Shown piece after piece: positions 33,921-41,920 of a stretch of DNA of 64,000 nucleotides. Origin of the DNA: Azotimanducus chitobiosivorans (GTDB taxonomy: Bacteria > Pseudomonadota > Gammaproteobacteria > Pseudomonadales > Azotimanducaceae). The stretch spans positions 2,542,001 through 2,606,000 of the forward strand of contig OZ241339.1 of assembly GCA_965200235.1 (NCBI GenBank), given 5' to 3'. Position 1 is the first letter of the stretch, and every line of letters begins with the position of its first letter. Below the pieces are notes generated by a model. The model did not search any database and was not told the origin of the DNA. It saw nothing but the letters and a program-made list of their open reading frames with translations. The position numbers were made by a program, and so were the translations under genes.

Positions 33921-34179
33921 TAGGGAAGGTCTGATTAAGTCTGCAAAGCTCAGAGGTCATGTGGGGTGCGCTGGCAAGGAATGACGAAGAAGCGTGGCAG
34001 GCCCCACGTGATGAGGAATGACGCAGGCAGCGCGCCCCACATGACCTCCCGAAGGGCGCTTCGCGTGGTGGTAGAGACGATTTCGTTGATTTTTTCGGTC
34101 ACGGTAGTGTAGACGAGTCGATTTCGATGAGCCAACAAGAGAAGCGCTGAGCGAAGTAGACTTGATCAGACCTTCCCTA
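33921..34179. mobile_element. MITE-like element 1 (259 bp)
   Basis: A 22-bp terminal inverted repeat, TAGGGAAGGTCTGAT then [T/C]AAGTCT, opens the element at 33921 and closes it at 34158-34179 with one mismatch. Inside, 33954-33973 and 34028-34047 form a second inverted pair (19 of 20). No transposase is encoded. It sits just upstream of the Xre gene and could carry its promoter. Target duplication is not clear. The GGGAAGGTCTGA end resembles IS5-family ends, which is an impression, not a search result. Confidence 0.7.
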
Positions 34180-34196
34180 AAGGAACTAATCGCATA

Positions 34197-34739
34197 ATGA
34201 ATTCCTCCGCACTGAAGAAAGAGCTGAAACAACGGGGGATTTTGCAGGTAGAAATTGCCCAACATCTCGGAAAGTCTCCGGCAGCTGTATCCCTTGTTGT
34301 AAGCGGTAAGAGCCGCTCGAAACTGATCGAAGAGCACATCGCGAAAATACTCGGACACGAAAGGCTTGACATATGGAAGCCTACTCGCTCAGTGGAATCA
34401 GATGCTTCCGACAATGCGGAGCATGGGATATATCAGCGTCTCCTGTCTGTCGTAGACAGTTTTCTGACTTCCCACTTAGGGGAGCTTTCCGGTGATGCAG
34501 ATGTTTTTTCATTAGAGGATTTGTTCAATGGTCATCGTTCAGCCACGAGCAAACCGTTCATGGTGAGTGTAAGCTCGCACGACGATTGCGATGCGGAGCA
34601 ACGTTTAAACCGCTGGCTAGATACACCTAACCCAATGTTTGCTGACAGGTGTCCGAGGCTGTACCTAACAGGTTCTGATGACGAACGGTCCTTCTTGGAG
34701 AAAGTGATCGCTTCGATTGAACAAGGGTCATTCTCCTGA
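34197..34739 (+). CDS. Xre/MbcA-type antitoxin with Ner-like HTH
   Basis: A 180-residue protein. Residues 5-55 are a helix-turn-helix of the Ner/Nlp or Xre type ('LKQRGILQVEIAQHLGKSP'); residues 133-178 ('EQRLNRWLDTPNPMFADRCPRLYL...FLEKVIASIEQGSF') match the MbcA/ParS/Xre toxin-binding domain found in partners of RES toxins. The middle is a spacer. The gene is intact, but its RES partner downstream is split by a MITE. It lies 18 nt after MITE-like element 1. AT content is above that of neighbours. Confidence 0.75.
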   Translation: MNSSALKKELKQRGILQVEIAQHLGKSPAAVSLVVSGKSRSKLIEEHIAKILGHERLDIWKPTRSVESDASDNAEHGIYQRLLSVVDSFLTSHLGELSGDADVFSLEDLFNGHRSATSKPFMVSVSSHDDCDAEQRLNRWLDTPNPMFADRCPRLYLTGSDDERSFLEKVIASIEQGSFS

Positions 34740-35580
34740 TTACTTCGTCCGCCTCTAGGCTGAAAGCGATCACTCTTTCACCCCGTACATGGTATCGGGC
34801 AGTGCCCGATGTCCACTCTAAACTTCCGCTAGGAAGTCGAAGTGCGGTTAGCAGATTCTGTTCAGCGTCCGCAAGATTTACTGTTATCTACTTAGCGCCT
34901 GACCCCCCTTACTGCTCTGCTCGAAGTTCAAGCCTTGGTCCAATCATTTCACGCACGGAGCCCGATCCTAGTTGCGCCTAGTGTCCTGTCCCATAAATAA
35001 GTGTGATTCAGAGTGAACACAATCGCCGAGGGCAAGGCGCAGTCCGCAGGGAATATCGGGCATATTGCCAAGGGCTGCAACGCAGCCTTCGGCGATTGTG
35101 CCCACTCCCGAAGGGCGCGCAGGAGAAGGGCTGTGGCCGCGTTGCGTCCCTTGGCAATACGGTGAAGTATTGCCTGCGGAACGCGCCTTGCCACAGCCCT
35201 TCTCCTGCGCGCTGAACCCACACTTATTTATGGGACAGGACACTAGCAGGTACCTTGTTGTGCCTATCTCCGTCGGTCGAATTGATGTCGTAGACTTTGG
35301 AGACCCTGCGGATAGGGCAACTGCCAATACTAGCGTGCAGGAGCTCACCGGTGACTGGCGCGCCTATCCCTCAAGGAGGTCAGTCGGAACAGCGCCTATA
35401 GTGCGGTCAGATGTCTCATCCGCACCAACCCAAAGCCTCGGAGAGGCGCTAGCCAGTGATAAAAGAGTGAGTGGTTTTCTCTCCCCTTCCGCTCCGAATG
35501 CGAATCGATCAAACTTGATCGTGTTTCCTAATAGGGTTCGGCTGGACGAGCAACGCAGAACGATTAAACCTATTTAGCAC
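34736..35580 (+). pseudogene. RES-domain toxin gene, disrupted by a MITE
   Basis: From 34736 the plus strand reads 'ITLSPRTWYRAVPDVHSKLP' and 'RFTVIYLAPDPPYCSARSSS', the first half of a RES domain (R of the Y-R-A segment, the L-Y-L-A strand). After the MITE the frame offset by one continues with 'GRIDVVDFGDPADRATAN', 'PTQSLGEALASDKRVSGFL', the S of 'SPSAP' and 'NLIVFPNRV', the second half of the same domain. RES toxins degrade NAD+ and pair with Xre/MbcA antitoxins like the one directly upstream. Joining the halves still leaves a one-base shift and a TAG, so the toxin is dead or needs further repair. No clear start codon is seen; CTG at 34736 overlaps the antitoxin stop. Confidence 0.7.
34978..35246. 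mobile_element. MITE-like element 2 (269 bp) inside the RES gene
   Basis: A perfect 28-bp inverted repeat begins CTAGTGTCCTGTCCCATAAA at 34978 and ends at 35246. CTAG at both ends may be the target duplication. The interior is highly palindromic: 35031-35039 with 35090-35098, and 35118-35139 with 35190-35211 (GCGCGCAGGAGAAGGGCTGT type), so the RNA would fold strongly. No transposase gene is present; open frames within are by-products of the GC-rich palindromes. Confidence 0.8.
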
Positions 35581-35650
35581 ATTTGTACACACCGACTACT
35601 TCAGAGCACCACGAAGTCAACCCCACATTCCCGATCTATTTCGAGTCCGC

Positions 35651-35865
35651 ATTTTCCGGCGCTCGCGCATGGAAGGGTTTCTGCTGCACGACTATGCGGA
35701 TCAGTTTCCGCAGGCCGTGCGCGAAATACGCGGCTGGATCGATGCAGGGCGCTTGCAAAGCCGCACGACCATCATTGAAGGGTTTGAGGCGTTGCCGCGG
35801 GCGCTGATCAAGCTCTTTGAAGGTGCGAACATTGGCAAGATGATGGTGCGGACGGATTGATTGTC
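35651..35865 (+). pseudogene. Truncated 3' copy of the CurA-like oxidoreductase gene
   Basis: Homologous to 33634-33848 at about 91 %. It encodes the last 70 residues of the oxidoreductase ('MEGFLLHDYADQFPQAV' to 'VRTD') with substitutions such as HSRGTVF to QSRTTII. No upstream part of the gene is present. It is either a remnant of a second gene copy or the original 3' end displaced when the Xre-RES segment arrived. Confidence 0.85.
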
Positions 35866-35937
35866 TTGACCGAATATCAACTCAAATGATAGGGTGCTGG
35901 CATAATATTGGAATCAGCAACACGCTTCGGGAAGCTT

Positions 35938-36162
35938 ATGGAATCCGCAGAAATAAACGCGCGTGTCGACCAATCCCTCAAGCGCACGGTCGAGGCCTTT
36001 TGCCGATCAAGAGGTCTGGTAGTAAACCAGTTCGTACAAGAGGCGCTCATCAACCGTCTTGAAGAACTAGAAGATATCGAAGACATTCCGAAGCTCCGCC
36101 GCGAGCCGAGAAGGCCCTTCTCTGACGTGCTTCGGGAACTAGAACGTGATGGAGAACCATAG
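35938..36162 (+). CDS. Ribbon-helix-helix antitoxin (RelB/CopG-like)
   Basis: A 74-residue protein: 'EINARVDQSLKRTVEAFCRSRGLVVNQFVQEALINRLEEL' is a CopG/RHH-like DNA-binding part, and the acidic and basic tail would bind the toxin. GGGAAG lies 7 nt before the ATG at 35938, which is preferred over a TTG at 35908. It overlaps the toxin gene that follows by 14 nt. Confidence 0.8.
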   Translation: MESAEINARVDQSLKRTVEAFCRSRGLVVNQFVQEALINRLEELEDIEDIPKLRREPRRPFSDVLRELERDGEP

Positions 36163-36403
36163 CGTCCAAATCTCGCGGAGCGCAGAACGATACCTAAAGA
36201 AAGTCCCAATCCACCTTCGCCGCCGCCTCACAGAAGCAATTGTCTCTTTGAAGCACGAACCGCGTCCCGTCGGCTGTATAAAGTTGTCCGGTTTCGATGA
36301 CATCTTCCGTTTGCGCGTCGGCCAACACCGAATCCTGTACAGCGTCTCGGACATGGAGATCGTAGTCCTAAAGATTGGGCATCGACGAGATGTGTACCGA
36401 TAA
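36149..36403 (+). CDS. RelE/ParE-superfamily toxin
   Basis: An 84-residue basic protein of the RelE fold: 'VQISRSAERYLKKVPIHLRRRLTEAI', 'LKHEPRPVGCIKLSGFDDIFRLRVGQHRILYSV' and the terminal 'VVLKIGHRRDVYR' with the H-R-x-[D/E]-V-Y-R motif of RelE-type ribosome-dependent nucleases. The start is ATG at 36149, just after an in-frame GTG, inside the antitoxin gene. It forms a complete TA module with the preceding gene. Confidence 0.88.
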   Translation: MENHSVQISRSAERYLKKVPIHLRRRLTEAIVSLKHEPRPVGCIKLSGFDDIFRLRVGQHRILYSVSDMEIVVLKIGHRRDVYR

Positions 36404-36863
36404 TCTTTCCCTAGTCCGATGATGCGTATCGCCGTGCGAGCTCAGAAACATATCGGAACTTTGCCCCCAAGGGATTGAGTTGATGACCTAATCGTACAGA
36501 GGCGCTGCCCGTACTCACGTCCGACTCGCTCGCCGGCTGCGCCGCAGTCATGGGCAAAGCTTAATCGTCACGGATTGCTTGTATGATACGCGCCGGTTTT
36601 GTCATGTGCGCATCTGGCAGGATGCGCCTCGAAAAAGCAAGTGCAGGCGTTTCTCATCTCCCCCGACGAGACCGCTTCTTGACAGTATCAGCACTGCGGC
36701 GTTTGGGGGATTGAACGCATGTCAATCAACTACGCGGCATTTCTACGTGAGCGTCGCGTGAAATCAAACCCTGCTTGCGCTCACGCGAAATTCACGCGCT
36801 TACGAACATGATGGCATCGATGAGCGAATAATCGTCAAGCAACAGCCTACCAACCACGAGCGA
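36404..36863. other. Gene-poor 460-bp spacer
   Basis: Contains the right copy of the 17-bp direct repeat (36414-36430) and, on the reverse strand at 36411-36551, a 46-codon ORF whose end (L-G-H-Q-L-N-P-L-G-A-K-F-R-Y-V-S-E-L-A-R-R-Y-A) looks like a real protein C-terminus, perhaps a gene remnant. A TATGAT near 36581 may be a -10 element for the desaturase. Inverted GCGTGA/TCACGC motifs occur around 36745-36815. Confidence 0.4.
36414..36430. repeat. 17-bp direct repeat, right copy
   Basis: GTCCGATGATGCGTATC, identical to 32331-32347. It lies 11 nt after the RelE-like toxin gene, at the right edge of the mobile zone. Confidence 0.8.
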
Positions 36864-37778
36864 ATGACACGAACTTCCGACCACCACACCACCGCGCATC
36901 ACGGACCAACCGAAGATTCAATCGCCTGGCTGCGCGTCACGCCCTTCATTGCCTTGCATCTCGCGTGCCTTGCGCCTCTCTGGGTTGGTGTGAGCGGTAT
37001 CGCAGTTGCCGTCGCCATCGCTGCGTATGCGCTTCGGGCGTTTGCCGTCAGCGCCTTTTATCACCGCTGCTTTTCGCATCGCGCCTTTCACGTTAATCGC
37101 GTGGTGCAATTTGTGTTCGCGTTCCTTGGCGCGGCCGCGACGCAGCGCGGTCCGCTGTGGTGGGCTGCTCAGCATCGCTTGCACCACACTCATGCTGATA
37201 GCGAGGACGATCCGCATTCATCGCGGCGCGGATTCTGGTGGTCGCATGTCGCATGGTTTCTCAGCCGAGCGCATTTCCACACACCCTTGGAGCGGGTGCC
37301 CGACCTCGCGCAATTCAAGGAACTCGCGTGGCTCGACCGCTTCGATCTCTTTGCGCCGGTCATCTTCGCCATCGCCATGTTCGCGCTTGGTGAAGCGCTG
37401 GAGCCCGCCTTCCCGCAAACGAATGGCTGGCAAATGCTGGTCTGGGGCTATGTCATATCGACTGTCGCGCTCATGCACGCAACCTTCATGGTGAACTCGC
37501 TCGCGCATCGCTTCGGCAAGCGCCGCTTCGCCACTGCCGATCACAGCCGCAACAATGCGTGGCTCGCGCTCATCACCTTTGGCGAAGGCTGGCACAACAA
37601 CCATCACCGCTATGCATCGAGCGCACGTCTCGGATTTTACTGGTGGCAAGTTGATTTCGCGTGGATGGGATTGAAAGTGCTCGCTTGGCTCGGTCTCGTG
37701 CAGAACCTCAAGACGCCCCCCGATGCTGTCCTCCGAGAGGGCTCAGAAGGCACTTCACAGGCTCCTCGGGCGGTGTAG
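36864..37778 (+). CDS. Acyl-CoA/acyl-lipid delta-9-type desaturase
   Basis: A 304-residue membrane desaturase with all three histidine boxes: H67-R-C-F-S-H72, H104-R-L-H-H108 and H-N-N-H-H near 241-245, and four hydrophobic helices. These bind the di-iron centre that inserts a cis double bond in acyl chains. It starts the lipid-modification run and ends 4 nt before the start of the FAD protein, so the genes are one transcript. In this context it may act on a special acyl chain and not only on bulk membrane fatty acids. Confidence 0.92.
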   Translation: MTRTSDHHTTAHHGPTEDSIAWLRVTPFIALHLACLAPLWVGVSGIAVAVAIAAYALRAFAVSAFYHRCFSHRAFHVNRVVQFVFAFLGAAATQRGPLWWAAQHRLHHTHADSEDDPHSSRRGFWWSHVAWFLSRAHFHTPLERVPDLAQFKELAWLDRFDLFAPVIFAIAMFALGEALEPAFPQTNGWQMLVWGYVISTVALMHATFMVNSLAHRFGKRRFATADHSRNNAWLALITFGEGWHNNHHRYASSARLGFYWWQVDFAWMGLKVLAWLGLVQNLKTPPDAVLREGSEGTSQAPRAV

Positions 37779-37782
37779 CGCC

Positions 37783-39009
37783 ATGCGCGTGGCAGTCGTC
37801 GGCGGCGGCATTTCGGGGATGGCAGCCGCACATACCGCGCAATCCTTCGCCGACGTCACCCTGTTCGAGGCGGCCCCACGGCTTGGCGGCCACACCGACA
37901 CCCACAACTTGCTTGTGGATGATCGTGCGTTCTCGGTTGACTCAGGGTTCATCATTTTCAATCGCAGCAATTATCCGCTCTTCTCGGCGTGGCTTGATGC
38001 GCTCGGCGTTGCCTCGCAACCGACGGAGATGTCGTTTGGCGTGCGAAACGCCGACGGCTTCGAATACGGCACTTCGAGCTTGGATGCGCTCTTTTGTCAG
38101 CGCCGCAATGTTGTTCGGCTCGACTTCATGAGGATGCTCGCCGACATTCGACGCTTCTACCGCAGCGCGGGCAGCGTTGCCGCCGACGATTCGCGAACGC
38201 TTGATGCGTATCTGCGCGACGAGCGCTATTCGAATGCCTTTGCCGAGCATCATCTGCTGCCCATGTGCGCTGCGCTGTGGAGTGCACCTCACGAAGAAGC
38301 TCGCAAGCTCGCGGTCGGCCATGTGGCCGTGTTCATGGTCAACCACGGGCTGACGCTCATGAAAGGACGACCCGAGTGGCGCGTGGTTCGCGGCGGTTCG
38401 GGCGCGTACATACGTGCTTTTGTGGAAGGCTTTGGCGGCCAAATCCGCCGCAATTGCATGGTGCGTTCGGTTCGGGAAGGTCGTTCCGGCGTGCTTGTCG
38501 CAACCGACCATGGCAGCGATCAATTCGACCACGTCATCCTCGCCTGCCACAGTGACGATGCTTGCAAGCTCATCGAGCCGACACACGCCGCGCACGACGT
38601 GCTCTCTGCCATCGCCTACCAGCCGAACCGCGCGGTGCTGCATTCGGATGCGCGGGTCATGCCGCGCTCGCCCGCCGCCTGGTCGAGTTGGAATGTCTAC
38701 ATCGATGAGCAAGGCAGGTACGAGTTCACCTATTGGATGAATCGCCTGCAAGGGCTTGCCAGCAAGCCGCAGTTCTTTGTCACGCTGAATCCCGTTCGCG
38801 AGCTGAGCCGCGTGTGGGTGGAGCGAGACTATCGCCATCCAATCTTCTCGGTGGACGCCCATGCCGCCAAGCGTCGGCTTAGCAGTCTCGACGCTGGCAC
38901 GCGCATTTCGTACTGCGGCGCGTGGACCGGCTGGGGGTTTCACGAGGACGGCTTTAGAAGCGGCGTGGAAGCCGCTGCCCAAGCTGCCAATACTGCCAAT
39001 GTTTCGTGA
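37783..39009 (+). CDS. FAD-dependent amine-oxidase-like protein (COG2907)
   Basis: A 408-residue flavoprotein with the Rossmann dinucleotide motif G-G-G-I-S-G-M-A-A-A at the N-terminus ('VAVVGGGISGMAAAHTA'), then 'LFEAAPRLGGHTDTH' and 'VDSGFIIFNRSNYP'; the C-terminal FAD signature is 'SYCGAWTGWGFHEDGFRSGVEAA'. COG2907 proteins are repeatedly next to DUF1365 and cyclopropane-synthase genes and are thought to oxidise modified acyl chains. The ATG at 37783 starts the FAD motif; the longer reading at 37723 lies within the desaturase gene. Confidence 0.9.
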   Translation: MRVAVVGGGISGMAAAHTAQSFADVTLFEAAPRLGGHTDTHNLLVDDRAFSVDSGFIIFNRSNYPLFSAWLDALGVASQPTEMSFGVRNADGFEYGTSSLDALFCQRRNVVRLDFMRMLADIRRFYRSAGSVAADDSRTLDAYLRDERYSNAFAEHHLLPMCAALWSAPHEEARKLAVGHVAVFMVNHGLTLMKGRPEWRVVRGGSGAYIRAFVEGFGGQIRRNCMVRSVREGRSGVLVATDHGSDQFDHVILACHSDDACKLIEPTHAAHDVLSAIAYQPNRAVLHSDARVMPRSPAAWSSWNVYIDEQGRYEFTYWMNRLQGLASKPQFFVTLNPVRELSRVWVERDYRHPIFSVDAHAAKRRLSSLDAGTRISYCGAWTGWGFHEDGFRSGVEAAAQAANTANVS

Positions 39010-39703
39010 ATGCAGCTGTCAAGGGACTGTCAGCCATGTGCGGCATTTCCCGCACCGCCATGGATTTCGCTATCCACTCTGGATGCTGTACGTCGATCTT
39101 GAGCGCATGGATACGGTGCCGCTTGTGCGTCCCCGATTTCTCGCGTCGGTGGACCGAGGACATCTGCTGAGCGCGGACGATGTGCGCAATGAACTTGCGA
39201 AATCGAACGCGGGCCATGTCGCTCCAACGCAGATCTTCGCGCTCACCGCGCCGCGTTCGCTTGGCGCCTCGTTCAATCCGGTGAACTTCTATTTCTGCTT
39301 TGCCGGTGAGCAGCTCACGGCCATTCTCTTGCAAGTGACCAACACGCCTTGGGGTGAACGCCACTGCTATGTGCTGTGCGCACAAAGCGCATCGAACACG
39401 CAGTGCTTCCGCTTCGACAAGGCGTTCCACGTGTCGCCGTTTCTGCCGATGAACGGTCGCTACCGGCTGCGACTCCGCATGACCGACAACGCACTTCTCA
39501 TCGCCATGCGCTTTAGCAGCGACGAAGGCCCCCTGTCCGCCTGCCTAACGCTGCGCGCCAAGCCCTTGACTCGGGCCGAAGTCATCCGCAGCGCGCTGCG
39601 CAGGCCAGCGCAAGGGATGCTGACGCTCGCTCGAATCCATTGGCAGGCGCTGCGCCTCCTGCTCAAGCGCGCACCCTTTCACGCGCATCCCGCCAAGCTG
39701 TGA
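38999..39703 (+). CDS. DUF1365 protein
   Basis: A 234-residue protein of DUF1365: it opens with 'GTVSHVRHFPHRHGFRYPLWMLYVDLE', followed by 'LGASFNPVNFYFCF' and 'FDKAFHVSPFLPMNGRYRLRL'. The family is almost always encoded between a COG2907 flavoprotein and a CFA-like methyltransferase, exactly as here, but its reaction is unknown. It overlaps the upstream gene by 11 nt and the downstream one by one base (TGATG). Confidence 0.9.
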   Translation: MFRECSCQGTVSHVRHFPHRHGFRYPLWMLYVDLERMDTVPLVRPRFLASVDRGHLLSADDVRNELAKSNAGHVAPTQIFALTAPRSLGASFNPVNFYFCFAGEQLTAILLQVTNTPWGERHCYVLCAQSASNTQCFRFDKAFHVSPFLPMNGRYRLRLRMTDNALLIAMRFSSDEGPLSACLTLRAKPLTRAEVIRSALRRPAQGMLTLARIHWQALRLLLKRAPFHAHPAKL

Positions 39704-40908
39704 TGGTCGCACGGAATTTCGTCCATCGGGCGCTTGCGTCGATCACGCGCGGCACGGTCGTGATTGTCGATGCCGAAGGCGCTTCAACGTTCGGCGGCGG
39801 CACGCCCGAAGCAAGGCTCAGGGTTCACAGCCCTCTTTTCTACGCGAAACTCTTGCGAGGCGGGTCGCTCGCTGCGGGCACAAGCTACCTGGACGGCGAC
39901 TGGGACTGCGATGATCTCGTCGAACTCGTGCGCATCATGGCGCGCAATCAAGATGCGCTCGACGGCTTGGGAAGCATGGCGGCAATACCGATGCGCCTCT
40001 ATCACGCGCTCGCACACGCATTGCGGCGAAATTCGCGAGCGGGCAGCCGCCGCAATATCGAGGCGCACTACGATTTGGGGGATGATCTGTTCCGGCTGTT
40101 TCTCGACAAGCGCATGATGTACTCATCGGCGGTGTTCGAGACTGGCGCGGAAACCTTGGACGAGGCGAGCGACGCGAAGCTGATGCGCCTGTGCCGAAAA
40201 CTTGATTTGAAGCGCAGTGACCACTTGCTCGAAATCGGCACCGGCTGGGGCGGGCTTGCGGTCTTTGCTGCCGAACGCTTTGGCTGCCGCGTCACCACGA
40301 CGACCATCTCGAAGGCGCAACACGCGCACGCACAAGCGCGAGTTGACGCAGCAGGGCTAGGCGACAGAGTCGAGGTGCTGCGCGCCGACTATCGATCACT
40401 TACCGGCCAGTTTGACAAGCTCGTGTCGGTTGAGATGGTCGAGGCCGTCGGCCATCAATATCTCGATACCTACTTTCAAACCTGCGCGCGGCTCTTGCGC
40501 CCCAATGGATTGATGGCGATGCAGGCCATCACCATCCGCGATGCCGCCTACCGCCGCGCGCTCAAGACCGTGGACTTCATCAAGAGATACATCTTCCCAG
40601 GAGGATTCATGCCATGCAACAGCGTCCTGACCGCTGCTGCGGGCGCAGCCCACCTCACCCTGGTCAACCTCGAAGACCTCGGCGCGGATTATGCGCGAAC
40701 ACTCCGCGCCTGGCGCGAGCGCCTCGAACAAAACCGTTCGCAAGCCATCGCGCTCGGCTACGATGAGCGCTTCTTGAGAATGTGGCGATACTATTTCGCC
40801 TATTGCGAAGGTGGCTTTATGGAGCGCAGCATTAGTGACGTGCAAATGCTCTTGACCATGCCCGAATACACAGGTCCGATCTGGCGAGCTCATGCGCCGA
40901 GTCCTTGA
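39703..40908 (+). CDS. Cyclopropane-fatty-acyl-phospholipid synthase-like methyltransferase
   Basis: A 401-residue SAM-dependent methyltransferase of the CFA synthase family. The N-terminal lipid-binding domain precedes 'NIEAHYDLGDDLFRLFLDKRMMYSSAVF', the SAM motif 'LLEIGTGWGGLAVFAA', and 'VSVEMVEAVGHQYLDTYF' and 'QAITIRDAAY', the bicarbonate/active-site segments of CFA enzymes. It adds a methylene or methyl group to a double bond in membrane lipids. The ATG at 39703 is coupled to DUF1365. Confidence 0.92.
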   Translation: MVARNFVHRALASITRGTVVIVDAEGASTFGGGTPEARLRVHSPLFYAKLLRGGSLAAGTSYLDGDWDCDDLVELVRIMARNQDALDGLGSMAAIPMRLYHALAHALRRNSRAGSRRNIEAHYDLGDDLFRLFLDKRMMYSSAVFETGAETLDEASDAKLMRLCRKLDLKRSDHLLEIGTGWGGLAVFAAERFGCRVTTTTISKAQHAHAQARVDAAGLGDRVEVLRADYRSLTGQFDKLVSVEMVEAVGHQYLDTYFQTCARLLRPNGLMAMQAITIRDAAYRRALKTVDFIKRYIFPGGFMPCNSVLTAAAGAAHLTLVNLEDLGADYARTLRAWRERLEQNRSQAIALGYDERFLRMWRYYFAYCEGGFMERSISDVQMLLTMPEYTGPIWRAHAPSP

Positions 40909-41920
40909 TCTCGCCGAACGCGGTCTGCTGCCCGATGCGCTGATCAGACTTGGCGCGCGGAGACTCTCTCGTGAACGGCTGCGTCAGGAATGCTCAGATG
41001 ACGTCGAGCGTGCTTCCCGGCGCTATGCGGCCATGCTCGACGAACTGCGGCAAAGCCCCCTCGCCTTGCAGCCGGACACCGCCAACGAGCAGCACTACGA
41101 AGTGCCAGCGGCGTTCTTTCGACATGTGCTCGGCCCGCGCATGAAATACAGCGCGTGCTACTGGCCGGACGGGGTATCTACGCTTGCCGAGGCAGAAACC
41201 GCCATGCTCGCACTCTACGGCGAGCGCGCTCGGCTCGAGGACGGGATGCGCATCCTCGATCTTGGCTGCGGATGGGGCGCGTTTACCCTGTGGGCAGCAG
41301 AGCGCTACCCCAAGTCGCGCATTCTGGCCGTGTCGAACTCGCACTCGCAGAAAGCGATGATCGAGGCGCGCGCTCGCGCCCTTGGCCTCAACAATATCGA
41401 AGTGCGCACAGCCGATGTCAACGAACTACAGCTCGACGGGCGCTTTGATCGCGTGGTATCGATCGAAATGTTCGAGCATGTGCGCAACTACGCATCGCTC
41501 CTTGAGCGAATCAGCGGCTGGCTGAACGAAGATGGCCTGTTGTTCGTGCACATCTTTTGCCACCGGCACTTGATCTACCCCTTCGAAGACGAAGGCGAAT
41601 CCAATTGGATGGCGCGTCACTTCTTCACCGGCGGACTGATGCCGGCGCGCGACACGCTCTTGTGCTTTCAAGCGCAGCTGCGCTTGACCGAGCGCTGGGA
41701 ACTCTCCGGCAACCACTATCGCAAGACCGCGCGCGCCTGGCTTGAGAATTTAGACGCAGCACGAGCGGACGCAACCGCCGCCCTTGCGGGCGATGAGACA
41801 GACGTTCGCCGCGCCCTGCAGCGCTGGCGCATGTTCTTCATCGCGTGCGAGGCGCTGTTTGGCTACTCGAACGGTAACGAGTGGCTGATCGCCCACTATC
41901 TCTTTGCGCCGCATGAATGA
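40892..41920 (+). CDS. CFA-like SAM-dependent methyltransferase, second type
   Basis: A 342-residue methyltransferase with 'ANEQHYEVPAAFFRHVLGPRMKYSACYW', the SAM motif 'ILDLGCGWGAFTLWAAERYP' and 'VSIEMFEHVRNYASLLERI'. It resembles the shorter CFA-like group that includes plant coclaurine N-methyltransferase-like enzymes, and lacks the full N-terminal domain of the preceding gene. It overlaps that gene by 17 nt and the sensor kinase by 8 nt. It may methylate the same acyl substrate at another step. Confidence 0.88.
   Translation: MRRVLDLAERGLLPDALIRLGARRLSRERLRQECSDDVERASRRYAAMLDELRQSPLALQPDTANEQHYEVPAAFFRHVLGPRMKYSACYWPDGVSTLAEAETAMLALYGERARLEDGMRILDLGCGWGAFTLWAAERYPKSRILAVSNSHSQKAMIEARARALGLNNIEVRTADVNELQLDGRFDRVVSIEMFEHVRNYASLLERISGWLNEDGLLFVHIFCHRHLIYPFEDEGESNWMARHFFTGGLMPARDTLLCFQAQLRLTERWELSGNHYRKTARAWLENLDAARADATAALAGDETDVRRALQRWRMFFIACEALFGYSNGNEWLIAHYLFAPHE

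Noticed and set aside
35003..35223. Several short ORFs on both strands inside MITE 2
   Set aside because: All are products of the palindromic GC-rich interior and mirror one another; no start signals.
37942..38982. 346-codon frame antisense to the COG2907 flavoprotein
   Set aside because: The sense strand carries a full FAD protein; the reverse product is a shadow of its codon bias.
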